64,000 nt of DNA from Ophioceras dolichostomum. Its lineage: Eukaryota; Ascomycota; Sordariomycetes; Magnaporthales; Ophioceraceae. Positions 1 through 13,100 of this stretch are shown here, in pieces. Position numbers and translations under genes: made by a program. Where the stretch lies: positions 117,641-181,640 of the forward strand of contig PYST01000039.1 of the NCBI GenBank assembly GCA_003049485.1, written 5' to 3'. Each line of letters opens with the position of its first letter. The first letter of the stretch is position 1. The notes under the pieces are model-generated. The model saw only the letters and a list, made by a program, of their open reading frames with translations. It had not been told where the DNA came from and did not search any database.

Positions 1-3000
1 TCGTGCCAGCCGAGCGGTAGCAAGCGGTGGCGGACCGAAACTCGCCCAGCGACTCGTACGCGAGCCCCGCCTCGCGGAAGCGGGACCTGGCCTCCAGGTC
101 CGCGGCGAACAGGCGCGTGAGCACGCGCGTGCGCGCCTCGTCGTAGCGGTACAGCGCCAGCGCGGCCGTATACAGGCCGTGCCTGACGGTGTAGTCGCGC
201 ACGGCGTCGAAGTTGTCCTCTAGAGCCGCGAGGTGCGCCAGCGCCTTCTCGCGGTGGCCGAGGTGGTCGTCGATCGCGAAGCGTCTGCGGGGCTCCGGAG
301 ACAAAGCGTGCAGGGACTGGATGAAGGGCAGGTACTCGCGCGGGTCGCGCTGGGACTGCTGCGCCACGAGGAGGGTGAGGTCCAGGTCGTAGAGGCCGAG
401 GGCGTGGTCGTAGAGGCGGTTGACGTCAACGAGGAAGCAGATGTGCTCGACGGCGCGCTCGGCGAGTGAATCGTCTTCTTGCTGCGGTTGTAGTTGCCAC
501 TGCTGCTGTTGCTGCTGCTTCCGTTGCTCCTTCTGCTGCTGCATCAGGGATGCTACGACGAGGAGGCCGTCGTCGAGCGCGGGAGGGTCTCTGCAGACGT
601 GGGCGGTGATGATGTTTTGGAGGTTGTTCTTGGAGGACTTCTCGCTTTGGAGGACGTTGAGGACGGCATCACAGATTGTGTTGACCTTGGAGGAAGAAGC
701 GAGTTTGTTGGCTTCCCGAGCAGGCACAGGGGGGAGGTGTACTCCGCCGTTGAGGAATTGGGCAACTGCAGAGTAAGGACCGGTCGTGGCCTTGGTAGGC
801 CTCGTGTCCTTGTACATAGTCTGCGCCACGTCCTCCTCTCTGAGGGATGATAGGAACAAATCAATGTAGGAGACGTCTTTGAGCTGGCCGAGGAACAAGC
901 CCACGTTTGACAGGAACTGGTCCGGCCGATGGTCGTAAAGGATATTCATATCGACCCTCTGCGTCCGGCAGCATGCGAAAGCCTTGCCATAGTGCTTCCC
1001 GTCAATGAGCTGGCGGATACCTGCCACCACCATGGCGCGGGGGTAGATCGTCTCGAGGTTGCCCCTGGGCATCTGCAACACGAGGCTCATGTTGCTCGGG
1101 ACAGCGGTGATGAGCCTCGCGCCTCGCTCGATGCTCCGGCAGCGCTCATCTGTTTCGGGGTCATCAGGTGGGACCTCCAGTTCTAGGTTTCATCTCGCAA
1201 AGATATCAGTTAGCATCAAGTTCTGGTTTGGATTGTTGCTGCTTCATTCTGGTTTGGAAGAAGAGTTTCTCGCTCGCTTACCCTCGGGACTTGTCAAGTG
1301 CACAAACTTGAGAAAATGGTTGCTAGTCGTGAAGATCAGGTGGTCGGCAGTAACAAGGAAGGATGTGCAGTTCTTGGCGAGCTGTCGAGTGTTGGCATAG
1401 AGATGGCCAGCCCTCGAAAGACCGAATGCTAGGAGCTCATCAGCACCTTCGCCGTAACTGACTACCTCGAACCATGGAAGATGAGACGGGTACTTGAGAA
1501 GAGGCACTAGCTCTCCATTGCCTGAGGCGTCCGAGAGGTGGCCAGAGCGGTTCTGCGTGCAAAGAACCATGCCAGACTCCCTCGTGAGTGTCGAGATGCC
1601 ACAAACGAGGTCTGCATCCGGAGTCGAGCAGAGCCGGCCGGAAGATAAAAATGCCCGATCGAGAAGAAATTGCGCCAGCTGGGGTACCCCGTCACTGGAG
1701 TGCAGCGCCCAAATCTCGTTCTCTCCCGAAAAGGAAACTTGAAGGGGATGATGAAATTGGAAGGGGGCTGGGAAGTCAGGGGCCCGGAACTCGTTAGCTA
1801 CAAACAATATCTCGTCGAGTCTCTTCGGGAGGAGCGAGCGGCCAGCCTTCGTCTCCCATGAGTAGATTTCTATTCCGAGGTGATGAAGCACCGCCATGCT
1901 GGACATGTTCGATGTGAAGGCCACATCTATGATGCTCGACGGGAGCGAAAGCTCGAACAGGGCCATGGGAGGTGGCACGTTGGCAGTGCGGAACGGCGTC
2001 ACCTTCAGGGTCCGCCCGTCTATCACTGCCACAGCTCCATGGTCGTGAGGTGCGATTATTGCTCCCTTAGAAGTGTGGAAAATCCATTCCGTATGCACCA
2101 GGTTGCTGGCCGTGGCCGCCGCAAGCCGCAGTGGCTTCTCCGGGTGCCAAACAGCACGCGGAGACGTAGCTCCAGACTCGCCCCGAAGTTCTTGCTTGAG
2201 ATACCAGTGGTAGTTTCCCATGGTCCACAGCTGCGTAACGTTGCCAAACGTGACGGCCAGTACGGTCGAGTCCGAATTCCACTCGAGACCGATGTCTGGA
2301 GGGAAGTCTCCCGAATCAGGGAACCGAAGTGTGAATTGGCCATGCCTCAGGCCGTTCCGCTCGAAGAAGATGACATCGACTCTATCAGAGAGGCGCTGGA
2401 TGCCGGCTATCAAATTACCGGCGGGTCTCCAGCTGAGAGCCGCCTCCATCCCGTCCACAGGCTCGCTGGCGCTGTCAAGGAGGCCCTCTCGCGTGTAGAC
2501 GCGGATGACCCTGCGCTGGGATCCAGCCGCGTCAACGCTATTGATAGCAACGTAGGCACCATCGCCCCTCCAGCTGATAGCTGTGCGGCCATCATCGTGG
2601 GGGCTTCGCACGCCCTGGTCGACCTTTTCGGGGATCGTTGGGTCGCGAAGGGCTGCCGCCTTGGCTCCCCGGCCCTGGAACTGGGTCTCCTTCTTGCCCC
2701 AGCCGACCGAGACGTGCTTCGAGGCCTTGAGGTCCTCTGCGGTCATGGTGACCTCCGTAATGGCGTCGAAGTTGCGGCTCATAAAGATGACTGTGTCGGC
2801 CTTAGTGACGAGGACGAGCAACTCATCGTCCCACGACCATCGTGCCGCAGCGATGCCGGCGTCGATCGAGCCCACGATCTCGATATGGACAGCCTCGACG
2901 CCATCGTCGCTCTCCTGAACGACGACGATGTCCCCTCCGGCCAGGACGAGGCATGTTGTAGAGCTGTCACTGAAGTGGTGGATGTCCACGATGCTGTCGA

Positions 3001-3339
3001 CCAGCAGGTCCGGGTTAGGACTTGGGGCATCCCATGACGTAACTGTGTTGTGTTTGCTGGATCCGGATAGCGCAGAGTGTCAGCCTGCTTTCGCGTGGGT
3101 TTCTTGTTTATTCCGTTACCCTAAGGCTTTCTCTTGGAGAACCGTGGAGAGAGATGCAGCCGCACTTACACCCGGGATGAGCCAGACACGTTCACGATCC
3201 TCGCCAGAGATATCCGTGCCTCGGTTTCGGATGGTCCAAATGCCACCAGTATCTCGTCCCTTCCAGCATCCCAGCACGTGCCCGTGATATCTGCGTCCGT
3301 CCTGCACACCTCATAGCGGATGTTGCGTAAATTCCGCAT
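1..3339 (-). CDS. ELP1: Elongator complex subunit 1 (IKI3/IKAP family), 3' end cut by the window
   Basis: Scaffold subunit of Elongator, the complex that installs the cm5/mcm5 groups on wobble uridines of tRNAs. Exons on the minus strand are 3339-3170, 3056-1282 and 1182-1, all joined in phase. Intron 1 is GTAAGT to CCAG (113 nt); intron 2 is GTAAGC to CTAG (99 nt). About 1042 residues are visible. The protein opens with MRNLRNIRYEVCR, a typical ELP1 start, and the WD40 propeller region follows, with segments such as DIHHFSDSSTTCLVLAGGD. The alpha-solenoid begins in exon 3, with NMSLVLQMPRGNLETIYPR and LFLGQLKDVSYIDLF. The solenoid contains a fungal polyglutamine-rich loop around 470-545. Fungal ELP1 is usually about 1300 residues, so the C-terminal dimerisation and basic region lies beyond position 1. 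The start ATG was chosen because the upstream extension of the frame lacks ELP1-like sequence. It is divergent from the DUF3984 gene. Confidence 0.95.
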
Positions 3340-4524
3340 GTTTTTCGATCTGCAGGCGTTGCTGCCGGCCTGTTCCGGGTGCAGCTGGGCGAGGGAATGG
3401 TCCCACGAGCCTCCCACGAGCCTCTCAGGCCCGAGTGTTTCTCGGCCCCTGCGGCTCTATTCTCTCGCCACCTTATAGTCCCTCGATTCCTTATCCCGTA
3501 TTCCCGTCAAGACGAACGAGCAAACCAAGCAACAGATGGGTTGCTTTTTCCTTCTTTGAGGTGAGTCATTCGATAGCTGCAGAACTCTTCCAAGATCTAG
3601 ACCCTCGATCTCCCAGGTCCTTAAAATTTTTGGAGCTCACAACTCAATCGCACTAGGGCGCCAATATGGAGGGGTAAAGTTGTTGGTACGCGCTGGGCGC
3701 GGCCGTTTAGGGCAAATTCTGATCAAATTTGCGCTGCAAAATGCGGGGAGCTGAGGTCCCGGGTACATTAGTGGGTAGTAAGGAGTCGTTCGGCCGCTGC
3801 ATCATGCAACTCTAGTGGCGTTATGGGGCTTAATCGCAGCGGTCCAGCACGCCCTTGGCAAATCACAGGCCTCAGCCCGGTCGGGTCCGTCCTCGGTAGT
3901 GGTAAACCACAACAGGGATTGCCAGCACCGACTCGAGCCAGTCAGCGTCCAGCGTCCCAGGTTCTACCAGGTTTCTCAACAAACTCAAGTCTCGAGGAAG
4001 AAGAGCGTGTGCGGTGACTGGGACAGACCTGGAACGACGACCAATCCCTTTCGGTTGTGGCATTGTGTGTTAGACCTCAAAACCTTAAAAGAGGCCAAAG
4101 ACGCCTGCTCCGCCCCGTACATATGATAAGCAGCCGAATTCCATCTCAACTCTGCCTCCCATCCTTGCCGTCCTCAACATTTTGCAGGTCTTCTCTGCGA
4201 CCTGCACCTTACCCTTTGCCCAAACGGAGTCTAGGTCGCACTGTTGCATGTGCGGCATAGCTTGAAGTCGTGACCGCCAACTCGACCTGGCTTGCCTTGA
4301 GTTTGTTGTTTGACTCGACTACGCTCTCAACGGCCGACCATTTAAAGACCTTCTCCCGATCATCGCAACTTCGAAGTCCACCTCCTCACCGCAAGACTCC
4401 CGTGGTGAACGGCCGATCGAGACTGCAGCGTCGTCTCTACCGCTGCTCACGCGGTGCAACTCGGAGAAGAACAAGCGAATAGCAAGCACGAGTGAAAAGA
4501 AAGGGAACAATAAAGCGAGAAACA
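3340..4524. other. Divergent intergenic region between ELP1 and the DUF3984-type gene
   Basis: About 1.2 kb shared by two divergent start codons, so promoters and leaders of both genes must lie here. The right half is pyrimidine-rich on the plus strand near 4140-4260, as expected for a fungal 5' leader. A self-complementary CAAATTTG occurs near 3726. No convincing ORF, tRNA or TATA box is visible. Confidence 0.6.
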
Positions 4525-5829
4525 ATGGATGTGGCATACAACCAGCACTCGAGCCACGCGCGGCGGAACAATAAGTCGAACACCAGTCTCAATCATCTGA
4601 GTCTGGTCCCGCTTACGATGAAGCTGCCGCTGTCAGACCACGATGACCTTCCCGGTCCAATGACCGCGCCTTTAGTGCTCAGCACATCGTACCTGCAGGG
4701 CAAGTCTGCCCCGACGACCCCCGCTCTGCTCTCGCGCTCGCCCGCGCGGTCCCGCTCCCACACGAGACTCAGCTCTTCGAACGGGGCCTCGCTGCCCAAG
4801 AGCAAGTCGGCCACCCACCTTACACGACACCGCCACAAGGCCGGTTCCGGCTCGGGCGCCGTGTCCCCCTCCTCACACCGGCGTCGCGGCAAGGAAGACG
4901 GCTCTTCTCTGTCTGCCAAGGACCGCAACGACAGCGACTGGATGCTGCGGGCCGGCGCCGTCCTGAGCGGCGAGTACCGCGAGTACAAAGGCCAGGCCTG
5001 GCTCGTCTCTCGCGCCAGCTCGACGAGCCTGACCGGGGTCCGCGACGCGGACGCGGAGGAGGTCGCCTTTGAGCGGGAGCTGGCCCGCGAGCGAGAACAT
5101 GCGGGCTACCACCACCACCAGAGCCGGCGGGGCAGCACCATGGGGGCCGACGACGAGCTCCCGTCCCCCAACGGCAACGGGAGCCGCCTCGGCAGCCGAT
5201 CACAGAGCAGAACCGGCAGCCTCACGCAGATGATGACGCCTAAGGAGCGGCGCTCGATCGACGGCTACTTTGTCCCCCAAGAGCTGTCGTCCTCCTCTTC
5301 CCATCACTTCCACCTCCACCAGCAGCACGAGCTCTACCACCAGCATCAGCACGAACAGCACATGGTAGCCGGCCCGGACTTCGTGAACCTGGACGAGAAG
5401 CTGGAGGCCATCGAGCAGGACACCAGCATCGAGGACGAGGCCACCGTGCGCCGCCTCGTCAAGCGGGAGCAAGGTGGCGGCGGCGGGGCCGGATTCTGGC
5501 TCGGCAGCGTGCTGGGCTGGAGCCTCTTCTCGGTAGAGGAGAACGAAGAAGAGGAGAGCGATGACGACGGGGACGACGACACGGCTTCGGACGATGACGA
5601 AGACGAGGACGCCGACGCCGAGACCGGGACGGGACGGAGCGGCGAGACCACGTCGGACACCGACTCGGGCGAGGATTCGCAGGAGGGCAGAAAGCAGCGC
5701 TACAACCTCCGGCAGCTTGAGGGCATCACGGTCCTTCCAGAGGAGAAGATGCCGCCACCCAGGGCTGACGAGGGCGGCTGGCACGACGCCGCGTGGCTGC
5801 TGAGTGTGGCGTCCAAGGTCCTCCTATGA
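4525..5829 (+). CDS. DUF3984-type fungal protein of unknown function
   Basis: Single exon, 434 residues from the ATG at 4525, which sits in a good context (A at -3, G at +4). An in-frame ATG 33 nt upstream is possible, but the MDVAYNQHSS opening resembles what I recall of fungal DUF3984 proteins. The N-terminal part is basic and serine-rich with short motifs such as SLNHLSLVPLT and KSKSATHLTRHRHK. The central block is NDSDWMLRAGAVLSGEYREYKGQ in two pieces (around residues 140-165), the most conserved-looking segment. Then follow a His/Gln-rich stretch (about 265-290), a short helix EKLEAIEQDTSIEDEA, and a long acidic block (about 350-390). The end, GWHDAAWLLSVASKVLL, is also motif-like. No membrane segment or signal peptide is seen. 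Function is unknown; the family assignment is from memory of sequence style, not a search. Confidence 0.8.
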   Translation: MDVAYNQHSSHARRNNKSNTSLNHLSLVPLTMKLPLSDHDDLPGPMTAPLVLSTSYLQGKSAPTTPALLSRSPARSRSHTRLSSSNGASLPKSKSATHLTRHRHKAGSGSGAVSPSSHRRRGKEDGSSLSAKDRNDSDWMLRAGAVLSGEYREYKGQAWLVSRASSTSLTGVRDADAEEVAFERELAREREHAGYHHHQSRRGSTMGADDELPSPNGNGSRLGSRSQSRTGSLTQMMTPKERRSIDGYFVPQELSSSSSHHFHLHQQHELYHQHQHEQHMVAGPDFVNLDEKLEAIEQDTSIEDEATVRRLVKREQGGGGGAGFWLGSVLGWSLFSVEENEEEESDDDGDDDTASDDDEDEDADAETGTGRSGETTSDTDSGEDSQEGRKQRYNLRQLEGITVLPEEKMPPPRADEGGWHDAAWLLSVASKVLL

Positions 5830-6911
5830 TGTCCTACAATGGAATGGACGCCTTCCCTGCCGATCCCACCACGTGTGTTCTTCGGCACTCTCTCCGGGCT
5901 CCGGCAGCAGACGCCATGGCGGCCCAAACTGGCTTGGCTTGGCCGCTGTGGACGGATTCCATGGTTCATTACCGGCCACCAACCATCCACTACGGCTTAC
6001 CCTTTCTCGGCTGGCCCCTCTTATCTATCAGAATTCAGCTGGGATCGAGGGGTTGTGTGTCCCCGGCATATCTATCTCGTTGGCCCCTCCCACCACCATC
6101 TTTCCCCTCTCCTTTCTCATTTTTAACCAAAGCCTGCCTGCCTCACTTGCCGAGCATTTGTTGCTTGTTGCGCACGCTACCTACCTAAGTACATATATAT
6201 AACGCACGCACCCACACCCACACCCACACCGCCGCTTTCTTTCTCTGTGGGTCCTCACCGGGGGGGAACTGAGACTTGGGATCGTGGCATGTTGGGATTC
6301 GTATATGCTGGAGACTTCTGGTCTTAAATCAGCTTACGGTCATGCGACGGTTTAGGAGCGAACGGGCAGGCGGGCGGGCTGACTGACTGACTGAGGGACG
6401 GACACACGGATTGGAAATTAGTAGCCAGGTTGCTTGCGGCGCCCTCTGCGAGGAGAGGATGGAGAGAGATAGAATGGGATAGGGATGTCATGCGAAGCGA
6501 GTTCTGCGTGTCATCTCGATTTTGTCTGCACACGGTTCTTAGAAGGACGGCGAGCGAAGAAGGCGAGCATGACTTGGAAGAGAGCGCCGCCGAAGTGAGG
6601 CTAGATACTCACTCATCCGAGCCCATAACCTGTTCAAACCACTGATCCCAGCTAGCCTCATCCCCTCTCCTCTCTCATCGCCATCGTGATAACGCTCTGA
6701 ACCCACCAAGAGTCACGACGAAAGGTGGTAGGGGGGAAGAGGGCGAAAGGGGGGGGAAAGAGCGCGACAAAACTCGACGCAAGAAGTAAAGAAAGAGAAA
6801 TTTATTATTTAGCCATGGTGCACATTTGCTGGTTGGGTTGGTCCGAGCTGCTTTAAGGGTTCGCAAACGGCGGGCTCGATGTGATAGGTTCGGTCCGGCT
6901 GCGCCCACGAA

Positions 6912-7170
6912 TGGGAGGGGAGGGGAGGGGAGGGGAAGAATTCACTGGCTCAGATATCTTGCTTTGTCGCAAAAACAGGTTTTCAGGGTGTAACTACATG
7001 CAAACTGCATCTGCATGCAGGCCCAGCAAGCAGCGTTGGCGGCTGTCTGGCTGGCGGCGGGCGGTGGGCGGTCGGGCTGGCTGTGGGCGGGGTGTGCCAT
7101 GGGAGGGGATGGGATCTGATGGGAAAGAAGGGGAAGGGAAAGAGAGGGAAGGGAAGGGAAGGCCAGGAGA
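6912..7170 (+). repeat. G-rich tract cluster with G-quadruplex potential
   Basis: Four to five successive GGGG runs separated by single A bases lie at about 6913-6936. More GGG/GGGG runs follow at 7085-7170, and a separate GGGGGG/GGGGGGGG pair lies just upstream near 6728-6760. Loops of one base between G4 runs are the classic arrangement for a stable quadruplex on the plus strand. No gene overlaps the cluster. Confidence 0.6.
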
Positions 7171-10078
7171 GGAGGAGGGAATTTTTATCTTCCGTGTGTC
7201 TGTTGTGTCTGGCCTCTCCCACCACCCACCCTTGCCTTTCTCTTGTATTGTTGTCCCTGGCTAGAGGATTGAAGAGAATCACGGTTATGGGCTTGTTGTG
7301 TCGTTGCGATAACGGTTACTTATACGAGCGAACTATAGATTGATGATAGATTTATGATGCCTTGTGGGGTTTAGTAACTGTAGATTATGAAGCATGAAGA
7401 AGGCATATTAGTTCCTTTCGAGCTATGGTTGGAAATGGGATAGCTGCTTGTTGTGGAAGACACAGTGCGCCGGCCACGGCTCAAGGCGAGAGAAAGAGAG
7501 AGCGCCATCACTGTCCCGTGCAGAGATGAAACCACAACCATCACGATCACTCATCACATCACGTTCCTTCCCTCCTCTCTCTAGGGGTCTGTCGGGGCTC
7601 AGAGAACGGCCGCTGGAGCATTGGCGAGCGGAAAACCAGAGCGTTGTATTTTTTCTTCTGTTACTTTCTTCTTCCCAAGCCCCCCCGCCTGCGACCAACA
7701 ACTGCACAGGCGCCGTGCTGTTCCAGGGGTCAACCAGCAAGTCACACATATTGACACGATTTTGTATGTATGCATGTAGCACGACCGCACTAGATACCTG
7801 CCTACCTACCCACGCAGGAAGGATCACGCACGCACCGGGGAGCACTTCCCATGTGCAACTAGATATGCACGTAGGTAGGTTAGGTAGGCGGCTCTCGCGT
7901 GAATAACCCTGACCCCGCTAAGGCGGTCACGTTCGCTGGCTTCAAGGCAATCGGAGTCGGGAAGCAGACTCCGTTGCTGCAAAGGCACAGTCAATATTGC
8001 CGGGGGTCGGTCGTTCACTCCAATACGTTGCGAAGCCCGTCGTGGGGACTGCTGCCTGATTTGTTAATGATCGGCGCTGGAGCTGGAGAGGGAGGGAAAT
8101 GGTATGGCTTGCTTGGGCTGGCTGGGAGGGCATGATATGGCTGCTTTTGATTTGTTTTGTGTGGAAGGAAGCTAATACGTAGAAGGAAATGAAGCGTGTG
8201 GGGGAGCATTAATTCAAACTCGTCTGATGAGCTGGCTAGTAGGTACCTAGGCATGTGGTCGTCCGTCCTGACGGGGATGCCGTGGTGAGGTGGCCTTCCG
8301 AAGACGGATGGGGGAAGAATCCTTCGTTTTCTCTTTTCGGAGGAGGGTAGGGCGGTATTTCCGGGGTCGTTGGCATCCCTTGTCGACTATGTTATATGGC
8401 CTTGCAGGTAAAAGATTACGCACACCGTTTCGGCAATCCTGATGGGACGACTCGGTAGCTTGTCGTGTCATGTTATTTCAACTACAGCCTTTCTGTGGGT
8501 GTTGATATCCATTTTCTGATACTCTGTTAGGCCAGCCGACCTCTTTTCCAGCTTCATTGGTGCCACAGACCTCCGTCGATAATCACACAACCATCGAAGT
8601 CTGATGGGGTTCCGGGTATTTACGCTTATGTGTCTTAAGAGTTTTTTGGAGCCCGGTGGCACGGGAGAGGGGGACGGAATGGAATGGTGCAGGGAGCCTT
8701 GGCCTATGGCGTCTTGGCGGCTGGGAGGGGAGTATTGAGACCGCCCGCGTTGAGTGATCTCAGTGTGTGCCAAAAATGCCGACTTCCGAGAGCTCGAGTG
8801 CTAAAGACACTGTACGCCGACACAGGGCGCTTTCGCACAGCGTGTGTGTATGTGTGGTCGCCATCCCGGCCTCCCTCGAGTCTGAACGGTCTGAACGAGC
8901 AAGTGCACCCGAACCGAAGCTGCAAGTACAGTAGTGGATGGATGACGGACATGCCGTCCACCGCCTGGGGGAGGGACGTACGTACGCATGTCTATTTTAG
9001 AGACGGATAGAGAGAGAGGAGGAGGAGAAACAACAGACAGAAAAGCGGACGAGGACGGACGGCACGGTTGTACGTCCATGGCTGACCGGTCCAGTCCCAT
9101 GCAGTTTTATTGTCATACCAGAGTCGCAACCCTCAGCCGCGTCCGTGGTTCCCCATTCCTGCGTCCACCCAAAGAAAGAAAGGGGTTTTGTTTTTGACAG
9201 CGTGCAGCCGCACAGGGACATTGACAGGTCCAAACTCGGTAGGTAACCTAAGATGGGCGAGGAGACCACACAAAAGAAAATGGGAACAAGAAAAATGGGA
9301 GGACGGGGGCGGCGCCAGCCAGCGAGGAGAGCGAAAGTGATGAGGTGCGGTGGGTGGTTTCCCGCCTGCCAGACATTTCGTACAGTATACGCGTCTCTGA
9401 TTGGTACGGAGGGAAGGGTGGTGCTCTGGGCTTGTCCTTGCAGGCTGCGGTGGAACCTATGACGAATTTGGTCGCGCTCAAGGCGGTATGACGTCGGGGA
9501 AACAAGACCGCTCTGCAGCCCGTGCACTGGCTGCTCCATAACATGGAACCCCCGGCGGCTGCCCCGCCCAGTCGACTGACCCACTTCTTTTCTACTGAGC
9601 AACTTTCCGTTCCAGGAGGTCGGAACGGTGGCTCGCCGGAAACGGAGGTGAGGGGGAGCTATTTTCTGGGGAGCTCCCTGCCTCGTTGGAAGGAGCGAGC
9701 TTTATCTCACAGATGCCATGCCTACTACAGCAGTTATCTCTGTAAATGGTAGGTAAGTACTTAAGCCATGGCTGTTGGCTGCAACAACTTCGTCCGGTTC
9801 ACATTACAAACATGTCTGACCGCTATCAGAATCCTAAAACCTTCTTTAGTGCAGCGGGAGTGAGAAGAAGTAAGGAATGGTGGGTGAGGGGTAAGTGTGT
9901 GAGTGCCCGTCAGGGGTGAGCGGGAGTATCGAAAAGCACTTCCGCGTTCATGCATCATCACCGTGCCATTCGGTCTGCGCGACCTGTTCGAAGGATTGGA
10001 GAATTGACATAGAACTTACCTATTTCCTCTCTCGGAAGGTCCATCGCTTCTCTGGCTGAATATCTGCCTACCACCTAT

Positions 10079-10106
10079 GTAGGTACCTAGGTAGGTACCT
10101 AGGTAG
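10079..10106. repeat. Palindromic TACCTAGGTA repeat
   Basis: Two overlapping copies of the self-complementary core GTACCTAGGTA in about 28 bp. The same core or half-site recurs in other intergenic stretches of this window (about 16034-16056, 16640-16668, 20235-20262, 21120-21150, 51830-51865, 54061-54103). Confidence 0.7.
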
Positions 10107-13100
10107 ATGTGACAAGTAACTTGAGCGGGAGACAGCGCTGCGGGAAGCCAGTAAGGTGATCGGTAGATCCCCTCACCATTGGCCCCCAGGCCACTTATCC
10201 AGAGATTGGTATGGTCCCTGCATCTTGCCCGACGTTCCGGAAACTTCTCTGCGTTGCTGTCTCTGCCCCCAAGTGGAGATGACAGATGAGAGGGTCTATC
10301 GTCGACCACCGGGCTCGGTATCAACTCATCCTGCCAAGTCTAAGAGTAGTTGATATGGCGATACACTCTTGGGAATGGCCAGCAAGGCCAAGCGCAGCCC
10401 TCTACATTGGGCATTCGGGACGCCCGAGGTCTGCCTCTCCTGATTCCAGAACGGGCAGGGCATCTCACCGCAGGAACAGGGACGACAACTCTTGTTCTGA
10501 CAGCTGCCCCATGTAACCCAGATGCCGGCCCGCCCGGCGGACTCAAGCGTCTAACCTCCTCGCCGACCGAACTGGTGGTCTGGTAGATGGTCAAACGCAG
10601 ATCTGAGCAAAGAAGGGCCTCCGTTCCGTTCGGAATGTTTCCGGATTGTTTTTGGAATGAAGGTTCCCAGCTGACGAATCGACTGATGTTCCCATACCAC
10701 CAGCGCCGCTCACTATGGCCTTTCTCCCCTCAGCCAGCATGTGTTTCTCAGAGTAGGTTATGTAGTCCATTCCAGACGACGGTCCAATCCAGCAACGTCG
10801 AGGCAGTCTCCGGAAAGTTTGATAACGGTATCCCGCGCCAGTGGCAGGCGGGGTCGAGTCTGGGCCGCGCCGGAACCGCAAGAGTCAGCGAACATGTTGT
10901 CATAATGATATCAGCCATGGCGACCCCGTGCCAGCTCCTGCCAGCTCCCGCTTCGTACACATCGAGGTGTCACGTAGGATGGATGATTGATTGCTGGGCT
11001 CCTGGATCAATATTTCTCATGTATCTCCTGATAAGAAGACGACCTCGGTGCTTCCAGTGTGTGATATGTGACGTGGGAGCGGCCAGGCGCGTCTTGATGC
11101 TACTTACCAGGGCGGCCAACCCCAAACCCCATTAGCCTTTTCGAGGCATCGAACGAACTCCCGACCTCAGGCAGGTTCGCATGTGTGAACGGCGACATCC
11201 ATCGAAGTGGGCGGCGGGTGGCTCCGTTCGATGTCACGATTCCCGATTCCTTTTTTTTTTTCTTTTGCAACCCACTCTCGAAATCCATCATCCCACTCAA
11301 CCTAAACGGTCGTGCCGTTATTGGCACCCTCGGTACCTTGAAGGGGGTGCCCCACCCAGCCAGTGGCTCCCGTGTTAACGGCGCCCAAAGAGGCGCTCGT
11401 GTTTCCTGCACTGTGGACGAAAAAGGTTGGGCTGTCGAGGTCATCGTGCATTGGCGCCTGTGGAGCTTCCATTTCTCACTTCCTTTTTCCATGCGAGCAG
11501 GTCCCTTTTCAGAGCTTAAAAACGGCAGGGACGGGAATTTGCTAGGCCAAAAGTCTTCCGTTTCGATTGATGCACTCATTATATCGACCGTCGCACCAGG
11601 CTCTAGCTGGCTGTCAAAAACGTAGTCGGCTCCTACGGCAGGCACATTATGAGTAGAGGTAGTGATAGAATCCCTTCGCAGACAATGTCTTGCACTTGAA
11701 GTCGCGTTATGAATAATGCAGCTTTGGAGCTGTGCACATGCTCCCGTGTGTTGAAGCGAGAACGGGTGGAAGCCTAGGTAGCCTTGTTGGGGCGAGTCGG
11801 GTCTTGTCCAAATACCATCAATGATACGAGGAATTTATTTTCCCCCTATTTCAGTTCTGCGGATGACTGACGGAAAGCGTGAGTGATGCGCAACCTTCCT
11901 CGTGGACGAACAGGACGAGTTGAGTTAGAAGTGACTGGACTTTTTAGTGGCGGGCAATGTGCTTCCCGCCCGCGCCTGACAGGCGTTCGTTCGTTCGCCT
12001 GCTCGCCTGCCGTTTTCGACATCATCCATCCACACCTACTATCAATTCGTCCAAAATCCATGTGGGTGGTGGGCGCACGTTCAGGCAGAGCAGAAGGGAC
12101 CTGGAGAAAGTATCCTCCCACCAAGCCTTATATGAGAGAGTACCTTGTCGACGGACTCCCGATTGTTTTCTCCCCCCAGCACGCCCCGTCGTCAACTTCC
12201 ACCAAGCACCAACCAGCACTGAGTGCAGTCCGTCTGGCCACCACTACCACTATCCAATTCGCCCAGAGCCATTTCTATTTTCCCTGACCCCCCATACAAT
12301 CCGCATATCTTCCATTTCCAATCGTGTGAGAGGGTTTTTTTTTCTGTCACGGTATCCCTCACCTATTATTAACTGCCACTTGCTCTTGTCCGCCTGCCAA
12401 ATCTACCAACCACCAAACCATCTACCAACCATCAGCCCTCAGTCCCCCCCGCCGTTCTCTCTCTCCCCGGCCGCCCGCCCTGCCTGACTGACAGCTCGGC
12501 TCCTCACAAGCACATCCGTTCGGCATCACCCACTCGTGCCACATACGTCTTGTGCTCTCCACTCTATCTACTTTGGGCTAAAGTTACCAGACGACGGCAG
12601 CTGTTGAGAGTCGGCTCACTGACGCTCACTGACACTCTGCGCCCCTCCGACCGCTTCCCCCCGCCATCGGCCTGCTTGCCACCCCAGGCGGCGATACACC
12701 CTGTCGTGATCCTTTCTTCGCGGCCAAGCAAACGGCCTAACGGCCTATTCTTATCCTTTTGGAAAACCCCGAGCGTGAGTACGTGCATACTAGGTAGCTA
12801 GGATGAGCTTCTCTTTGTTGAGTATCTGTCCCGTCGCCTCCTCCCTCAGAAACCGAGAGGCCTCTTCCGCCAAGCTCTAGTAGCCACTGGCAACAGCCTT
12901 TGGAAGCTGTGCTGTCGCCCTTCCTCCTCAAACCTTGCGGATTCATCGCTCGATCGCTCGATGTCCGCCGGTGAGAGAGCACGAGGCGAGGGATGGAGCC
13001 CCGGCCGCAGCTGCATTTTAGACCCGCCCCATAGCGACAGGGAGATTTGACAAGGCATCGATGAGATTCGCGTGAGAGAAAGGGGAATCCCAACCGCGAA

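Noticed and set aside
1880..3037. 385-codon plus-strand ORF
   Set aside because: Fully antisense to well-conserved ELP1 coding sequence; it is a shadow of GC3-rich codons on the other strand.
8997..9602. 201-codon minus-strand ORF
   Set aside because: No recognisable motif or codon bias; compatible with chance in an 8 kb noncoding interval.
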